Assembly: GCA_016718845.1 (NCBI GenBank)
Contig: JADKCK010000071.1
Coordinates: 1-24,916, forward strand
From: Sphingobacteriales bacterium
Lineage (GTDB): Bacteria; Bacteroidota; Bacteroidia; Chitinophagales; UBA2359
DNA: 24,916 bases
Direction of reading: 5' to 3'
The notes beneath the pieces were generated by a model. It saw only the letters and a list, made by a program, of their open reading frames with translations, ran no database searches and was not told the DNA's origin. A program made the translations under genes and the position numbers. Shown piece after piece: positions 14,800-24,084 of this stretch; within the stretch, counting starts at the first letter, position 1, and each line of letters begins with the position of its first letter.

Positions 14800-15285
14800 A
14801 TGGCATATCGTTTAAAAAAACAAAACATTGTACTGGCAATAATTATTATTGCAGGGCTATTTTTTTATCCGCAAATAAAAGAAACTTGGCAAAGCTGGCG
14901 CAACACACCTGCAACACTCGATACCAGTGCTGACGACATACCCGAAGCCACACCCACCGATACACTTTCGTCACCCGATGAGGTAAATATTACCCTCAAC
15001 GATTCGACACACATATCGGTACAAAAAAACACAAATGGAAATATTGTTCTTAATGGAAAAGAAGTGGGTAATACCAAAGACCTACCCAAAGCCATTGAAC
15101 AAATAATGAAAAATGTTCCAGAAAAAGACCGCCCCGAAGCACTAAAAAAACTAACACAACAATATTTAGAGCAAGCAATGGGAAATAGCACAGACTCTAT
15201 CCATTTATCAAAAAAAACTACCGAACAAATTAATAAACTATTTAAAGATTTATTTGAAAACATAAATATAGATACGCTCGAATAG
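14800..15285 (+). CDS. Hypothetical single-pass membrane protein
   Basis: A 161-residue protein I do not recognise. Residues 1-7 are basic, and 8-25 (QNIVLAIIIIAGLFFYPQ) form one transmembrane helix or uncleaved signal anchor. Residues 35-60 are an acidic Thr/Pro-rich linker (DIPEATPTDTLSSPDE). Residues 62-85 look like two or three beta strands (NITLNDSTHISVQKNTNGN, then IVLNGKEV), and the remainder is helical and charged (AIEQIMKNVPEKDRPEALKK, EQINKLFKDLFENIN). It is probably exposed to the periplasm. It is followed directly by a strong terminator at 15287 and faces the M3 peptidase gene. Confidence 0.72.
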   Translation: MAYRLKKQNIVLAIIIIAGLFFYPQIKETWQSWRNTPATLDTSADDIPEATPTDTLSSPDEVNITLNDSTHISVQKNTNGNIVLNGKEVGNTKDLPKAIEQIMKNVPEKDRPEALKKLTQQYLEQAMGNSTDSIHLSKKTTEQINKLFKDLFENINIDTLE

Positions 15286-15286
15286 T

Positions 15287-15330
15287 TAACGCAAAAGGCG
15301 ATACCCCAAGGGGTATCGCCTTTTGCGTTA
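15287..15330. terminator. Bidirectional terminator between 14800 gene and M3 peptidase gene
   Basis: Perfect 21 bp inverted repeat (arm TAACGCAAAAGGCGATACCCC, written here as 15287-15307, and its complement at 15310-15330) with only AA between the arms. It lies between convergent genes and starts one base after the stop codon at 15283-15285. Confidence 0.92.
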
Positions 15331-15360
15331 TTAATAATACAGTTAAGTTAAAACACAAGT

Positions 15361-17124
15361 TTAGTTTTTACGAGCTTGTGCAGCTTGGTCGTTTTGTAGG
15401 TAAAGGTCTTCTAGTTCGGTCATTAAAAACTGGGCTAACTCGCGCACATACTCTTGCGAAAAATCGAAACGTATGCCTGCTGTGGTATAAATTTCGCCTA
15501 TTGGACGGGTGTAGCCTAATTTTAGGGCATTTGTATAGTTTTGCAGTGCTTGTTGTGGGTTTTCGCGGTAGGCTTTCCAGATGGCTATAGCGCCCAATTG
15601 TGCCATAGCATACTCTATGTAATAGAACGGAACAAGGTAAAAATGCAATATTTGTTGCCACGAAACATTTTGGTACTCTTCGTAACCACTCCAATCTATC
15701 ACTGCCGACGAAAAACGTTTCATTAAGCCTTGCCACGCTTCGGCGCGTTGGGCATGGGTGTGTTGTGGGTTTAAATAAATCCAATGTTGGAAACTATCGC
15801 CAATTGCCAAAGACGGAAGAGAAAGAATGATTTTTTCGAGTTGCTTAATTTTTGCTCGTCGTAATTCTTCGGTGTTTGGGAAAAATACGTTCCAATGTTC
15901 CATCGAAATTAACTCCATTGACATAGATGCCAACTCGGTTACCTCTGAGGGGGGCGATTTGAATGCCGAAATTTCTAAATCGGTTTCTAAAAAGGCGTGT
16001 ATAGCATGTCCAGCTTCGTGCAGCATGGTGCGTATGTCTTGTGCCAAACCTACGGCGTTCATAAAAATAAACGGCACATTGGTTTCGGGCAACGAGGTAT
16101 TATAGCCGCCGGGTGCTTTGCCCTTGCGCGAGTCTAGGTCAAGATGCCCCATTTGGTGCATAATTTCCAAATAATCGCCAAACTCTGTTTTTACATCGCG
16201 TAAGCATTTCATGCTTTTTTCTATCAGCTCGGTAGTATTTTGGAAAGGCAGTAAGTGCGAGTTTTCTGATGGGTCAACGTCTTTATCCCATGGACGCAAT
16301 ACAGTTAGTTTTAGTGCTTGCTTGTGGCGTTCTAATATTTTGCCTGCAAGGGGCACTATTTCTTGGGCAATAGCTTCGTGAAAACGGATGCAGTCGTCGG
16401 GGGTATAATCAAACCTGCCCATCGAGGCAAATTTATAGTCGCGAAAATTGGCATAGTCGGCATTAAGGGCGCATTGGTGTCGAAGGGTAATTAGCTCGTC
16501 AAATAGCTCGTTGAGTTTATCTTTTGAGGCTAACCTACACTCGGCAATAGCTTCGAAGGCTGCTTGTCTTTTTTTGCTATCCAAATCATTAAAATGCTTA
16601 TGTGCTTGTTGTAGGGTTTCTTCTTGCCCATTTAAATGCACCATCATACCACCTGTAATGTTGCTATATTGGTTTTGTTTTAATCCAATTTCAACAAATA
16701 GGGGTATATTTTCGGGGCGGTATATTTCTTGATTTTTTTTGACAGAACGCAAATAAACGGCATACTTGTCTTGTGGTAAATAGGTTGCAAACGGCGAACT
16801 TAGTATTTTTTGACCAAGCTGATTGTAATAAGGGGATAGATGAGGATTTATATTTTTTAAAAAATTCTCGTATTCTCCTTGAGCTTCTTTGTTGGTAGTA
16901 TCGCAGGTAATACGAATATTTAGTCGACGAGCATACTCGCCCAACATGCAATCCAATTCGTCTTGATCGAGTACTAATTGATGCAATTCGTTGATAGAGT
17001 TAAGGGGGCGTTCAACAAGCTCGTTGTAGTAAGGTTGCAACGATTGCCAATCTGTTATACGATAATCGGTAGGTAAAAAACGGCGCTGTTTGCGAGCGGG
17101 TGCTTTAATAGAAACTGAGTCCAT
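15361..17124 (-). CDS. M3-family oligoendopeptidase
   Basis: A 587-residue zinc peptidase of the M3 (thimet oligopeptidase / PepF) family, likely cytosolic, cutting short peptides. The HExxH zinc motif is HEAGHAIHAF with His369, Glu370 and His373. Other family features are the N-terminal FLPTDYRITDWQSLQPYYNEL and the glycine-rich segment GGYNTSLPETNVPFIFMN upstream of the zinc site. Downstream, SPPSEVTELASMSMELIS supplies the third-ligand glutamate region. The C-terminal end has YTRPIGEIYTTAGIRFDFS, including the substrate-binding Tyr region. I chose the ATG at 17124 because homologues begin close to it; a TTG at 17166 would add 14 residues. A TATCTTTG box on the minus strand lies at 17273-17280. 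Complete, no oddities. Confidence 0.92.
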   Translation of the reverse strand: MDSVSIKAPARKQRRFLPTDYRITDWQSLQPYYNELVERPLNSINELHQLVLDQDELDCMLGEYARRLNIRITCDTTNKEAQGEYENFLKNINPHLSPYYNQLGQKILSSPFATYLPQDKYAVYLRSVKKNQEIYRPENIPLFVEIGLKQNQYSNITGGMMVHLNGQEETLQQAHKHFNDLDSKKRQAAFEAIAECRLASKDKLNELFDELITLRHQCALNADYANFRDYKFASMGRFDYTPDDCIRFHEAIAQEIVPLAGKILERHKQALKLTVLRPWDKDVDPSENSHLLPFQNTTELIEKSMKCLRDVKTEFGDYLEIMHQMGHLDLDSRKGKAPGGYNTSLPETNVPFIFMNAVGLAQDIRTMLHEAGHAIHAFLETDLEISAFKSPPSEVTELASMSMELISMEHWNVFFPNTEELRRAKIKQLEKIILSLPSLAIGDSFQHWIYLNPQHTHAQRAEAWQGLMKRFSSAVIDWSGYEEYQNVSWQQILHFYLVPFYYIEYAMAQLGAIAIWKAYRENPQQALQNYTNALKLGYTRPIGEIYTTAGIRFDFSQEYVRELAQFLMTELEDLYLQNDQAAQARKN

Positions 17125-17272
17125 AAGTCGAAGATATTTTTTAAAATAATTGTGATAAGGTGACAATAACGCGATCGGGGTAAATCTAATTAGTAGTGTG
17201 TATTAATTTTGTATGAAAATAAATAGAAAAATAAAATTATACTGCTTTTAGGGGTATTTGCATAATGCGCGG

Positions 17273-17280
17273 CAAAGATA
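17273..17280 (-). promoter_or_regulatory. Promoter -7 box of the M3 peptidase gene
   Basis: Minus-strand TATCTTTG, about 145 bases upstream of the ATG at 17124. The rest of the 408 bp divergent region (17125-17532) is very AT-rich and holds no gene; the receptor promoter and operator are listed separately. Confidence 0.5.
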
Positions 17281-17454
17281 AGCAATAAAAATGTAAAAGT
17301 ACATTAAGTTATGACTTTAAAAGTTAAAAATCTATAAAAAGCAAACTTAGTTTGTTTGGGATGTAGTAAAAACTATTTGCATTAGTTTTTATTGCACTAT
17401 GATAATGTTTTTTTAAAAAAAAAATTTGGCATTTGCAGTAAAAAAACAACCTTT

Positions 17455-17488
17455 ATTTAGACTAAGTCTAAATAGTGTTGTATCTTTG
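17455..17488 (+). promoter_or_regulatory. Receptor promoter with a 19 bp palindromic operator
   Basis: TATCTTTG at 17481-17488 is preceded by the perfect palindrome ATTTAGACTAAGTCTAAAT (17455-17473; 9 bp arms around one A). The palindrome covers the -33 region, so a bound dimer would block transcription. The regulated gene is a FecA-like iron receptor, so a Fur- or DtxR-type metal repressor is the natural candidate; which one cannot be told from sequence. Confidence 0.6.
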
Positions 17489-17532
17489 CGGCTCTAAATC
17501 GTTAATCATCAACATAAAAAGCAAAAAATCTA

Positions 17533-19791
17533 ATGATTTCAAGTCGTAACTTTTTTTTGGCATTCGCATTTCTACTTTTCAAAATAAGCAACTTACAAGC
17601 TCAAGTAAGCACTTTAGATGCACCTATCGACTCGTTGCAACCTAAGTTTTTACCCGAAATAACCATTGTAGGCAACACCAGCAAAACCGACATTCAACAA
17701 TTGCCCGAGATAGTTGGCACTACCATTTATGCAGGCAAAAAAAGCTCGTTGATTGTGGTAGATAATGTACAAGGCAACACCGCCACCAACACCATGCGAC
17801 AAGTAATTGCCAAAGTGCCAGGTATCCATATCTGGGAAAGCGATGGCAGTGGCATACAAATTGGCATTGCGGCACGTGGTCTTAGCCCAAATAGGTCGTG
17901 GGAGTTTAATGTGCGCCAAAACGGATACGATATTTCTGCCGACCCCTTTGGCTATCCCGAAGCCTACTACAATCCACAGTTACAATCGGTGCAGCGCATC
18001 GAGATTATTAGGGGGCAAGGTGCTTTGCAATATGGGCCTCAGTTTGGCGGTATGATTAACTACATCTTAAAAAATGGCAGCCAAATTAACAAACCTTTTC
18101 AAGCCGAAACCGAGCAAACAATTGGCAGTAATGGCTTGTTTAACTCGTATAATGCCCTTGGCGGAAAAACTAAAAAAATACACTATTATACCTTTTTAGA
18201 CCACCGCAATGCCAACGGTTGGCGACAAAATAGCCAATACAACACCAATGCGGGTTTTGGTACAATTACCTATAAACCAACCGAAAAACTAGCTATCACC
18301 GCCGAACTAATGCACTGGAACATGCTTAGCCAACAAGCCGGTGGGCTTACCGATGCCCAATTTGCCAATGATGCTCAACAAAGTTTTCGTAGCCGCAACT
18401 GGTTTAACCTAAATTGGACAACTGCCGCTATTGTTACCAACTACAACCTATCAGAAACCCAACGCATAAATGTTAAACTTTTTGGCGTAAATGGCATTCG
18501 TAATAGTGTAGGTTTTATACCATCGGGTGGTATTACAGTGCCAGATGCCATTGACAGTACCACACTTACCTATGGCGCCCGAGCTGTTAATGTGGATAAA
18601 TACCAAAATTATGGCATGGAAGCCCGATATATTGGCGATTATAAACTGTTTAAACAAAACAACACATTTAGTGCAGGTTTGCGTTTGTATAATGGCAATA
18701 CGTTTAGGTACAAAAGCGATAATGGCACAACAAACACCGAGTACGACATAAGCCTAACCGACCCTACTTGGATGAGCAACATTAAATATAATAGCATAAA
18801 TGCGGCTGCCTTTGTCGAAAATATTTTTAGATTAGGCAACAAATTTTACCTAATTCCGGGTATCCGCTACGAGTATTTAATGGGCGAAGCCAGCGGTTAT
18901 AACAGCCTTAGCAACGGCGAACCTGTATTGTTGCAAAACCAACAGCGCAGCCGCTCGTTTGTGTTGGCAGGTGTTGGCACCGAGTGGCACGTAACACCTA
19001 GCACCGAAATATACGGCAACATTAGCCAAGCCTATCGCCCAATACAATTTGCCGACCTAACTACGCCACCAACAACCGACCAAATAGACGCTAATTTGAC
19101 AGATGCAAAAGGTTTTAATGCCGATTTGGGTTATCGCGGAAAACTAGCCGAGTACTTATTTTTTGATGCCAGTGTATATTATTTGCAATACAACAATCGC
19201 GTAGGTACTATAAAACAGCAAAACCTTGATGGCAGTTTTTACAACCTGCGCACCAATGTGGGCAACAGCTCGTCGAAGGGCATTGAGGCAATGTTTGAGT
19301 TTAGTCCAGTAAAAGCTTTTGTTGATGATAGTTCGTGGGGCGACATTAGCTGCTTTGCCTCGTATAGTTACAACGATGCTCGTTATGGTGATTTTAAAGT
19401 GATTACCGTAGTAGATGGGGCTTTGCAAGAAAAAAACCAAAAAAATAACAAAGTAGAAAACGCCCCCGAACACATTTTGCGTACAGGTATTACCTACGCT
19501 TGGAAAGGTTTGGCACTTACTACCCAATTTAGTTATGTAGACAAGGCGTTTGCCGATGCCAACAATACCCCCGAACCAAGCGCAAACGGACAAAACGGTA
19601 TCATACCCGCCTACGCTGTTTGGGATTTAACGCTTAGTTATCGCCAAAGTCAAAAATTTAGTATTAAAGCGGGTGTTAACAATGTTGGCAATCAGCAATA
19701 TTTTACCCGTCGCTCGGGGGGCTACCCCGGACCGGGCTTGCTACCTGCCGACGGGCGTACTGCCTTTGTAAGTGTAGCATATAAGTTGTAA
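17533..19791 (+). CDS. TonB-dependent outer-membrane receptor, FecA-like (ferric siderophore/citrate)
   Basis: A 752-residue receptor. It has a signal peptide (about residues 1-24, ending NLQAQ). The plug domain includes PEIVGTTIYAGKK, MRQVIAKVPGIHIWESDGSG, IGIAARGLSPNRSWEFNVRQ and the TonB-family motif VQRIEIIRGQGALQYGPQFGG (split here as it crosses residues 153-173). The rest is a 22-strand barrel with many aromatic strand ends. The C terminus is typical: FTRRSGGYPGPGLLPADGR and a final strand TAFVSVAYKL. The plug and C terminus resemble FecA, the ferric dicitrate receptor, more than SusC types, since the usual N-terminal carboxypeptidase-like domain is missing. Fe uptake across the outer membrane with TonB energy is therefore likely. 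No fecI/fecR pair is adjacent; the palindrome at 17455 suggests direct metal repression. Terminator at 19809. Confidence 0.88.
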   Translation: MISSRNFFLAFAFLLFKISNLQAQVSTLDAPIDSLQPKFLPEITIVGNTSKTDIQQLPEIVGTTIYAGKKSSLIVVDNVQGNTATNTMRQVIAKVPGIHIWESDGSGIQIGIAARGLSPNRSWEFNVRQNGYDISADPFGYPEAYYNPQLQSVQRIEIIRGQGALQYGPQFGGMINYILKNGSQINKPFQAETEQTIGSNGLFNSYNALGGKTKKIHYYTFLDHRNANGWRQNSQYNTNAGFGTITYKPTEKLAITAELMHWNMLSQQAGGLTDAQFANDAQQSFRSRNWFNLNWTTAAIVTNYNLSETQRINVKLFGVNGIRNSVGFIPSGGITVPDAIDSTTLTYGARAVNVDKYQNYGMEARYIGDYKLFKQNNTFSAGLRLYNGNTFRYKSDNGTTNTEYDISLTDPTWMSNIKYNSINAAAFVENIFRLGNKFYLIPGIRYEYLMGEASGYNSLSNGEPVLLQNQQRSRSFVLAGVGTEWHVTPSTEIYGNISQAYRPIQFADLTTPPTTDQIDANLTDAKGFNADLGYRGKLAEYLFFDASVYYLQYNNRVGTIKQQNLDGSFYNLRTNVGNSSSKGIEAMFEFSPVKAFVDDSSWGDISCFASYSYNDARYGDFKVITVVDGALQEKNQKNNKVENAPEHILRTGITYAWKGLALTTQFSYVDKAFADANNTPEPSANGQNGIIPAYAVWDLTLSYRQSQKFSIKAGVNNVGNQQYFTRRSGGYPGPGLLPADGRTAFVSVAYKL

Positions 19792-19808
19792 TAACACACA
19801 GTTAACTC

Positions 19809-19852
19809 AAAATCCGAATACAACCCTAAAAAAGGTTATATTCGGATTTTTT
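19809..19852 (+). terminator. Terminator of the FecA-like receptor gene
   Basis: A 17 bp stem with one mismatch, AAAATCCGAATACAACC / GGTTATATTCGGATTTT, around loop CTAAAAAA, followed by T's. It is close to symmetrical and may also serve the convergent DUF5606 gene. Confidence 0.85.
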
Positions 19853-19874
19853 GTTTTATACAATGGCTTGGTAT

Positions 19875-20357
19875 TTAAGCTGTTGTGTCTTCTTTTACTT
19901 CAACCGAATCGGTCGTTTTTTCTTCGGCGTTTTCGTTGTTTGTTTGGGCAAGAGCGTCTTCACTCCACTCAATTTCGTGGCTTTTTAAAATACTAGCCCA
20001 TTTAATCATTTTCTTGATGTCGCCGGCATATACGCGGTCTTCGTCGTGATTGGGTAATATTTGGTAAAAATATTCGCGCAAAAGGGCAGGCGATGCGTTG
20101 TGCGAGGGCATTGTAACCTCACCTTTGGCATCTTGGGCTATCATGGCGCGCAATATTTCTTCTAAAGGCACCATATTGGTAGTAATGGTTGTATAGATAG
20201 AGATTTTGTCGAGGGGCGAAAAGTTGTGCAAGCGATTAGATACAAATTGTGTTTTGGTGCTGTCTAGCGCACGTACAAATACACCATTGGGGCGTTGTCC
20301 TACTATCTCGTACAAGCCGCTTAAGCCGCTTACGGCAGTTAATTTGCTAAATTCCAT
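19875..20357 (-). CDS. DUF5606-domain protein
   Basis: A 160-residue cytosolic protein of a family I know from Bacteroidota as DUF5606. Conserved parts are FSKLTAVSGLSGLYEIVGQR, GVFVRALDSTKTQFV, KISIYTTITTNMVPLEEILR, ALLREYFYQILPNHDEDRVY and SDIKKM-like AGDIKKMIKWASIL. The last 30 residues are an acidic, low-complexity tail (NNENAEEKTTDSVEVKEDTT). Function unknown; the N-terminal part looks like a small beta-barrel. It lies 91 bp downstream of the broken Rpn gene on the same strand, with no clear TAnnTTTG box in between, so read-through from the helicase promoter is possible. Confidence 0.85.
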   Translation of the reverse strand: MEFSKLTAVSGLSGLYEIVGQRPNGVFVRALDSTKTQFVSNRLHNFSPLDKISIYTTITTNMVPLEEILRAMIAQDAKGEVTMPSHNASPALLREYFYQILPNHDEDRVYAGDIKKMIKWASILKSHEIEWSEDALAQTNNENAEEKTTDSVEVKEDTTA

Positions 20358-20448
20358 TGTCTATTTACTTGTTAATTAATTTAAATTTTTTGTGTGAGAT
20401 GCAAAATTTGGGGTCGGATTTTTGAAAAATGTTTTTGTTTTGTGTGTG

Positions 20449-21781
20449 TTATTCTTCGTCTTTACGCAATTTTTCGATTTGCTCAATAGTTAAGCCTGTA
20501 TCTTCGGCTATATCATCAATGGGTAAATTACGTTTTAACAGTTTTTTAGCAATTTCTGTTTTTGTTCTGTTTTCTAACTTAACTGATGCAATTTTAGCTG
20601 CTTCTTTGTTTTTTGCTTGGGTACGTTCTTGGGGGCTTAGGTTATCAAAGCTAATTAACTCCATGGCTTTTTTAATACCTTCGTTGTGCGTGTTTAGTAC
20701 GGGGCGTTGTGGATTATGGATAGATTGATAAATCAAATCTAACCAATCTCTAATTTGTTGGGGCGTGTCGGGGTCGGAGTGATTAGGGTTTAGGCACACA
20801 AACTGATGTCCATATAAATCGCGTACTTTACCTGTTAATGTTTGCGGATTAAGGTGCAACAATAGTACTTCGTCGAGGATAGGTTTGCCATTTTTTTCGC
20901 TGATGGTATACGGCGATGTTAGCACTACAATAACATATACCGTTTGGTCGATGCTGTATTCTTTGGCATTTTTTTGTTGTTCGGCAATTAGCATCAAAAA
21001 GTAGTGCAAAAAACGGTCGAAATGGTGGTCGTATTCAATTCGTTGAATTTCGATAACTATTCGTTTATCTACCGTTTCGGCAAAAATATCTAGTTCAAAA
21101 TCTACGTAGCCAATGTATTTTAGCAGCCTCTTTGTTTTTTGCTTGGGTACGTTCTTGGGGGCTTAGGTTATCAAAGCTAATTAACTCCATGGCTTTTTTA
21201 ATACCTTCGTTTTGGGTATTTAGTACGGGGCGTTGTGGGTTGTGGATAGATTGATAAATTAAATCTAACCAATCTCTAATTTGTTGGGGCGTGTCGGGGT
21301 CGGAGTGATTAGGGTTTAGGCACACAAACTGATGTCCGTATAAATCGCGTACTTTGCCTGTTAATGTTTGCGGATTAAGGTGCAACAACAGTACTTCGTC
21401 GAGGATAGGTTTGCCATTTTTTTCGCTGATGGTATACGGCGATGTTAGCACCACAATAACATAAACGGTTTGGTCGATGCTATATTCTTTGGCATTTTTT
21501 TGTTGTTCGGCAATTAGCATCAAAAAGTAGTGCAAAAAACGGTCGAAATGGTGGTCGTATTCAATTCGTTGAATTTCGATAACTATTCGTTTATCTACCG
21601 TTTCGGCAAAAATATCTAGTTCAAAATCTACGTAGCCAATGCGGGGTTCAAATTTCTTTTCGGTTTCTATTTTATCTACTACCACATCAATACCCAATAT
21701 ATCGCGCACAAAAGCTGTAAAGACAATTTTGTTGGTAAATGCCTTTTTAAATATTACTTCGTTGTCAAGGTTGCCAAGCAT
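20449..21781 (-). pseudogene. Second-subfamily Rpn nuclease/transposase gene broken by internal tandem duplication
   Basis: Starts MLGNLDNEVIFKKAFTNKIVF with core RIGYVDFELDIFAETVDKRIVIEIQR (Asp and E-x-Q of the PD-(D/E)XK fold; the string crosses residues 48-73), then RFLHYFLMLIAEQQKN and LSPQERTQAKNKEAAK. At that point (about 21117) the frame runs into a second copy of codons from IGYVDF onward, shifted by one base, and stops after IHWLRRF. The second copy carries the real end, KLLKRNLPIDDIAEDTGLTIEQIEKL, an HTH-like tail like the other Rpn genes. Removing one 526 bp unit restores one continuous gene. As it stands, the first frame (228 residues) keeps the whole nuclease core without the tail. 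It begins 15 bp after the helicase stop, in the same operon. It is only distantly like the Rpn copies at 377-5366. Confidence 0.85.
20591..21642 (-). repeat. 526 bp direct tandem duplication inside the Rpn gene
   Basis: 20591-21116 and 21117-21642 are direct repeats with a constant offset of 526 (checked at three points, for example CCATGG at 20661 and 21187). They differ by scattered substitutions, so the duplication is not brand new. 526 is not a multiple of three, hence the frameshift at the junction. Confidence 0.92.
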
Positions 21782-21796
21782 AGTGGGGGTTGTTTG

Positions 21797-24043
21797 CTAA
21801 TCTTTGTCGGGTTTATAAACCTGATATTTGTTTTTATTAACCTCGGCAATAAAGCGCGATGGTTTGGTAAAATAATTATCCCATGCCGAGTAGTAAGCGG
21901 GCATAGTTAGGTATAGTTCTTCTTCGGCGCGGCTACAAGCCACGTAAAATAGGCGGCGTTCTTCTTCGTAAGCCTCTAAGTTGTGTAAGCATTTAGCCGA
22001 TGGAAACAAGCCGTCGAGCAGATGAGGTATAAAAACGCAGTACCACTCTAAACCTTTAGACGAGTGGATGGTTGATAAAGTAACGGGTTGGTCTTCGGTT
22101 TCGTCGAGTAGCGGTTTTACCGAGTCTTGAAATTTGGTAGAAGGCGGGTCGAGGGCAAAATCGGTCAAAAACACTTCTAAATCTTGGTATTTATGTGCCA
22201 TTTTGTACAAAACGTCTATGTCTTGCATACGCACTTCCCAGTCGGGTTCGCGGTTTTTGATAAGTGGGCGATAATAATCGGACAATAGCTCGATTTTAAC
22301 GGGCAAAGATACGCTTTCGCGCCGAATTGTAGTTAATACTTCGCCTAATCGTTCCAAATCTTTGCCAAATTTTTTACCTTCAAAGCCCGTAAAGTCTATC
22401 ACATTGTTGTTGTGATGTACCATATCAATAATTTTGCTGGCGGTAACTTGTCCAATACCTGGCACCATTTTCAAAATTCGGTTCCAGGCAATAGCATCGA
22501 GTGGGTTAGCCACAATGCGCAAATACGAGATAATATCTTTGATATGCGACCGTTCGACGAACTTAATGCCGCCCACAACAATATACGGAATGCCGCGTTT
22601 TAGCAGCTCGGTTTGTATAAATGTGCCATGATAGGACGAGCGATACAGCACCGCAATTTGGTTGAGGGGTATGTTTCTTTCGCGCAGTTCTAAGATGCGC
22701 GACACAATAAATTCGGCTTCTTCTTGTTGGTCGTAAAATTTGGCAATCATGGGTAGCACATCGTTTTCGTTGTGCGACACCAATTCTTTTTTGTAGCCCA
22801 AGCGGGCGTTGCGGGCAATTTCGTTTACAAATGCCAATATGCGGTGATTGCTGCGGTAGTTAAATTCTAATTTTACTACTTTGCAATCGGGGTAAGTTTC
22901 GGGAAAACGCAAAATATTTTCGAAATTGGCACCTCTAAAAGCATAAATACTTTGCGAGTCGTCGCCTACAATCATCACATTTCGCGAGCCTGCGGCAATC
23001 AAATCAATTAAATCTTTTTGCACTACGTTGGTATCCTGAAACTCATCTACCATAATATATTGATACAACTGTTGTATGGTACGCCTAAATTTTTCGTTAT
23101 CGCGCAGTTTATCGCGTAGGGTTTCCATTAGGTCGTCGTAGTCAAAAATATTGTTTAGTTTTTTATATTCGCGATAAGCACGTGCAATAAGTTGTATGTT
23201 GTCAATAAACTCGTAGGCTCCCATAAAATATTGCTCGATAATTTCGGCGATACTTTGGTTGCAGTTGCGCGATTTAGAGATTATTTCGGCAATACGAGCC
23301 TTACGCGGAAAGGCTTTGTTTTTTACGTTTAGTTTTAGTTCGGTTCGGATAAGGTCGACAATATCTGCCGAGTCGGAGGGGTCGATGATGGTAAAGTTAG
23401 ATGGTATGCCAATTAATGCGGCATATCGGCGCAGCAACATGGTTGAAAAAGCATGAAAAGTGCCACTAACCAATCGCTCGGCGTTGTGGTTTTTTAGCAG
23501 TTGTTTGGTGCGTACTACCAACTCTTGAGCGGCTTTGCGTGTAAAAGTAAGTATTAAAATACTTTCGGGCGGGGTGGCGTTTTCGAGCAAATAACTTGCC
23601 CGATACACAATAACGCGCGTTTTGCCGCTACCTGCACCAGCAATCACCAAAACGGGACCCTGCACCGTAGTAACGGCTAAATATTGGGCTTCGTTGAGGG
23701 CGTTTTGGTAATCAACAATATATTGGCGTTTCGGGAAAAGGCTTAGTTGTTCGGGTTTGCTGATAACCTTTGTTTCTATCGAGTTGGCAATAGCTTGCAA
23801 ACGGTCTAGTTTGTTGTAGGTTTCGGCATCAACACGCACCTTGGCATAATCTTTTAGGTTTAGGCGCTCAAGGTCGCTTCGGTCGTAGTAGTTGCCGCCT
23901 AAATTAAAGCCGCCCATTTTACCTACTGTGGTTTCGTCGTCTTTTTCGGGTGCTTTTTTGGTAAATTTTTTCAAAAATGCCGACAACATATCGTCAATAT
24001 CATCATTAACTTCTTCGTTGCCATTTTTACCATTGTTGTTCAT
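21797..24043 (-). CDS. UvrD/Rep-type superfamily 1A DNA helicase
   Basis: A 748-residue 3'-5' DNA helicase. Motifs in order: Q-motif LNEAQYLAV (about residue 116); Walker A AGAGSGKT (135-142); Ia ILTFTRKAAQEL; Ib SGTFHAF; Walker B YIMVDEFQDT; III VGDDSQSIYAFRGA; IV LEFNYRSNHRIL; V TLSTIHSSKGLEW; VI EERRLFYVACSRA. The first 110 residues are an extra acidic/basic, probably disordered extension (NEEVNDDIDDMLSAFLKKF, later PEQLSLFPKRQYIVDYQ) before the helicase core. Such enzymes unwind DNA in repair and replication restart. The gene has a TACATTTG box at 24085-24092 and is followed after 15 bp by the Rpn-type nuclease gene. That hints at a helicase plus nuclease unit, though close spacing alone does not prove cooperation. 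Complete, all catalytic motifs present. Confidence 0.93.
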   Translation of the reverse strand: MNNNGKNGNEEVNDDIDDMLSAFLKKFTKKAPEKDDETTVGKMGGFNLGGNYYDRSDLERLNLKDYAKVRVDAETYNKLDRLQAIANSIETKVISKPEQLSLFPKRQYIVDYQNALNEAQYLAVTTVQGPVLVIAGAGSGKTRVIVYRASYLLENATPPESILILTFTRKAAQELVVRTKQLLKNHNAERLVSGTFHAFSTMLLRRYAALIGIPSNFTIIDPSDSADIVDLIRTELKLNVKNKAFPRKARIAEIISKSRNCNQSIAEIIEQYFMGAYEFIDNIQLIARAYREYKKLNNIFDYDDLMETLRDKLRDNEKFRRTIQQLYQYIMVDEFQDTNVVQKDLIDLIAAGSRNVMIVGDDSQSIYAFRGANFENILRFPETYPDCKVVKLEFNYRSNHRILAFVNEIARNARLGYKKELVSHNENDVLPMIAKFYDQQEEAEFIVSRILELRERNIPLNQIAVLYRSSYHGTFIQTELLKRGIPYIVVGGIKFVERSHIKDIISYLRIVANPLDAIAWNRILKMVPGIGQVTASKIIDMVHHNNNVIDFTGFEGKKFGKDLERLGEVLTTIRRESVSLPVKIELLSDYYRPLIKNREPDWEVRMQDIDVLYKMAHKYQDLEVFLTDFALDPPSTKFQDSVKPLLDETEDQPVTLSTIHSSKGLEWYCVFIPHLLDGLFPSAKCLHNLEAYEEERRLFYVACSRAEEELYLTMPAYYSAWDNYFTKPSRFIAEVNKNKYQVYKPDKD

Positions 24044-24084
24044 AAATTGTACCTTGTGTGTTTGGTGTTTTCTATTTGGGGTAA

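Noticed and set aside
15287..15330. The long perfect palindrome as an attachment site
   Set aside because: It lies between convergent genes directly after a stop codon with no integrase nearby; a bidirectional terminator explains it.
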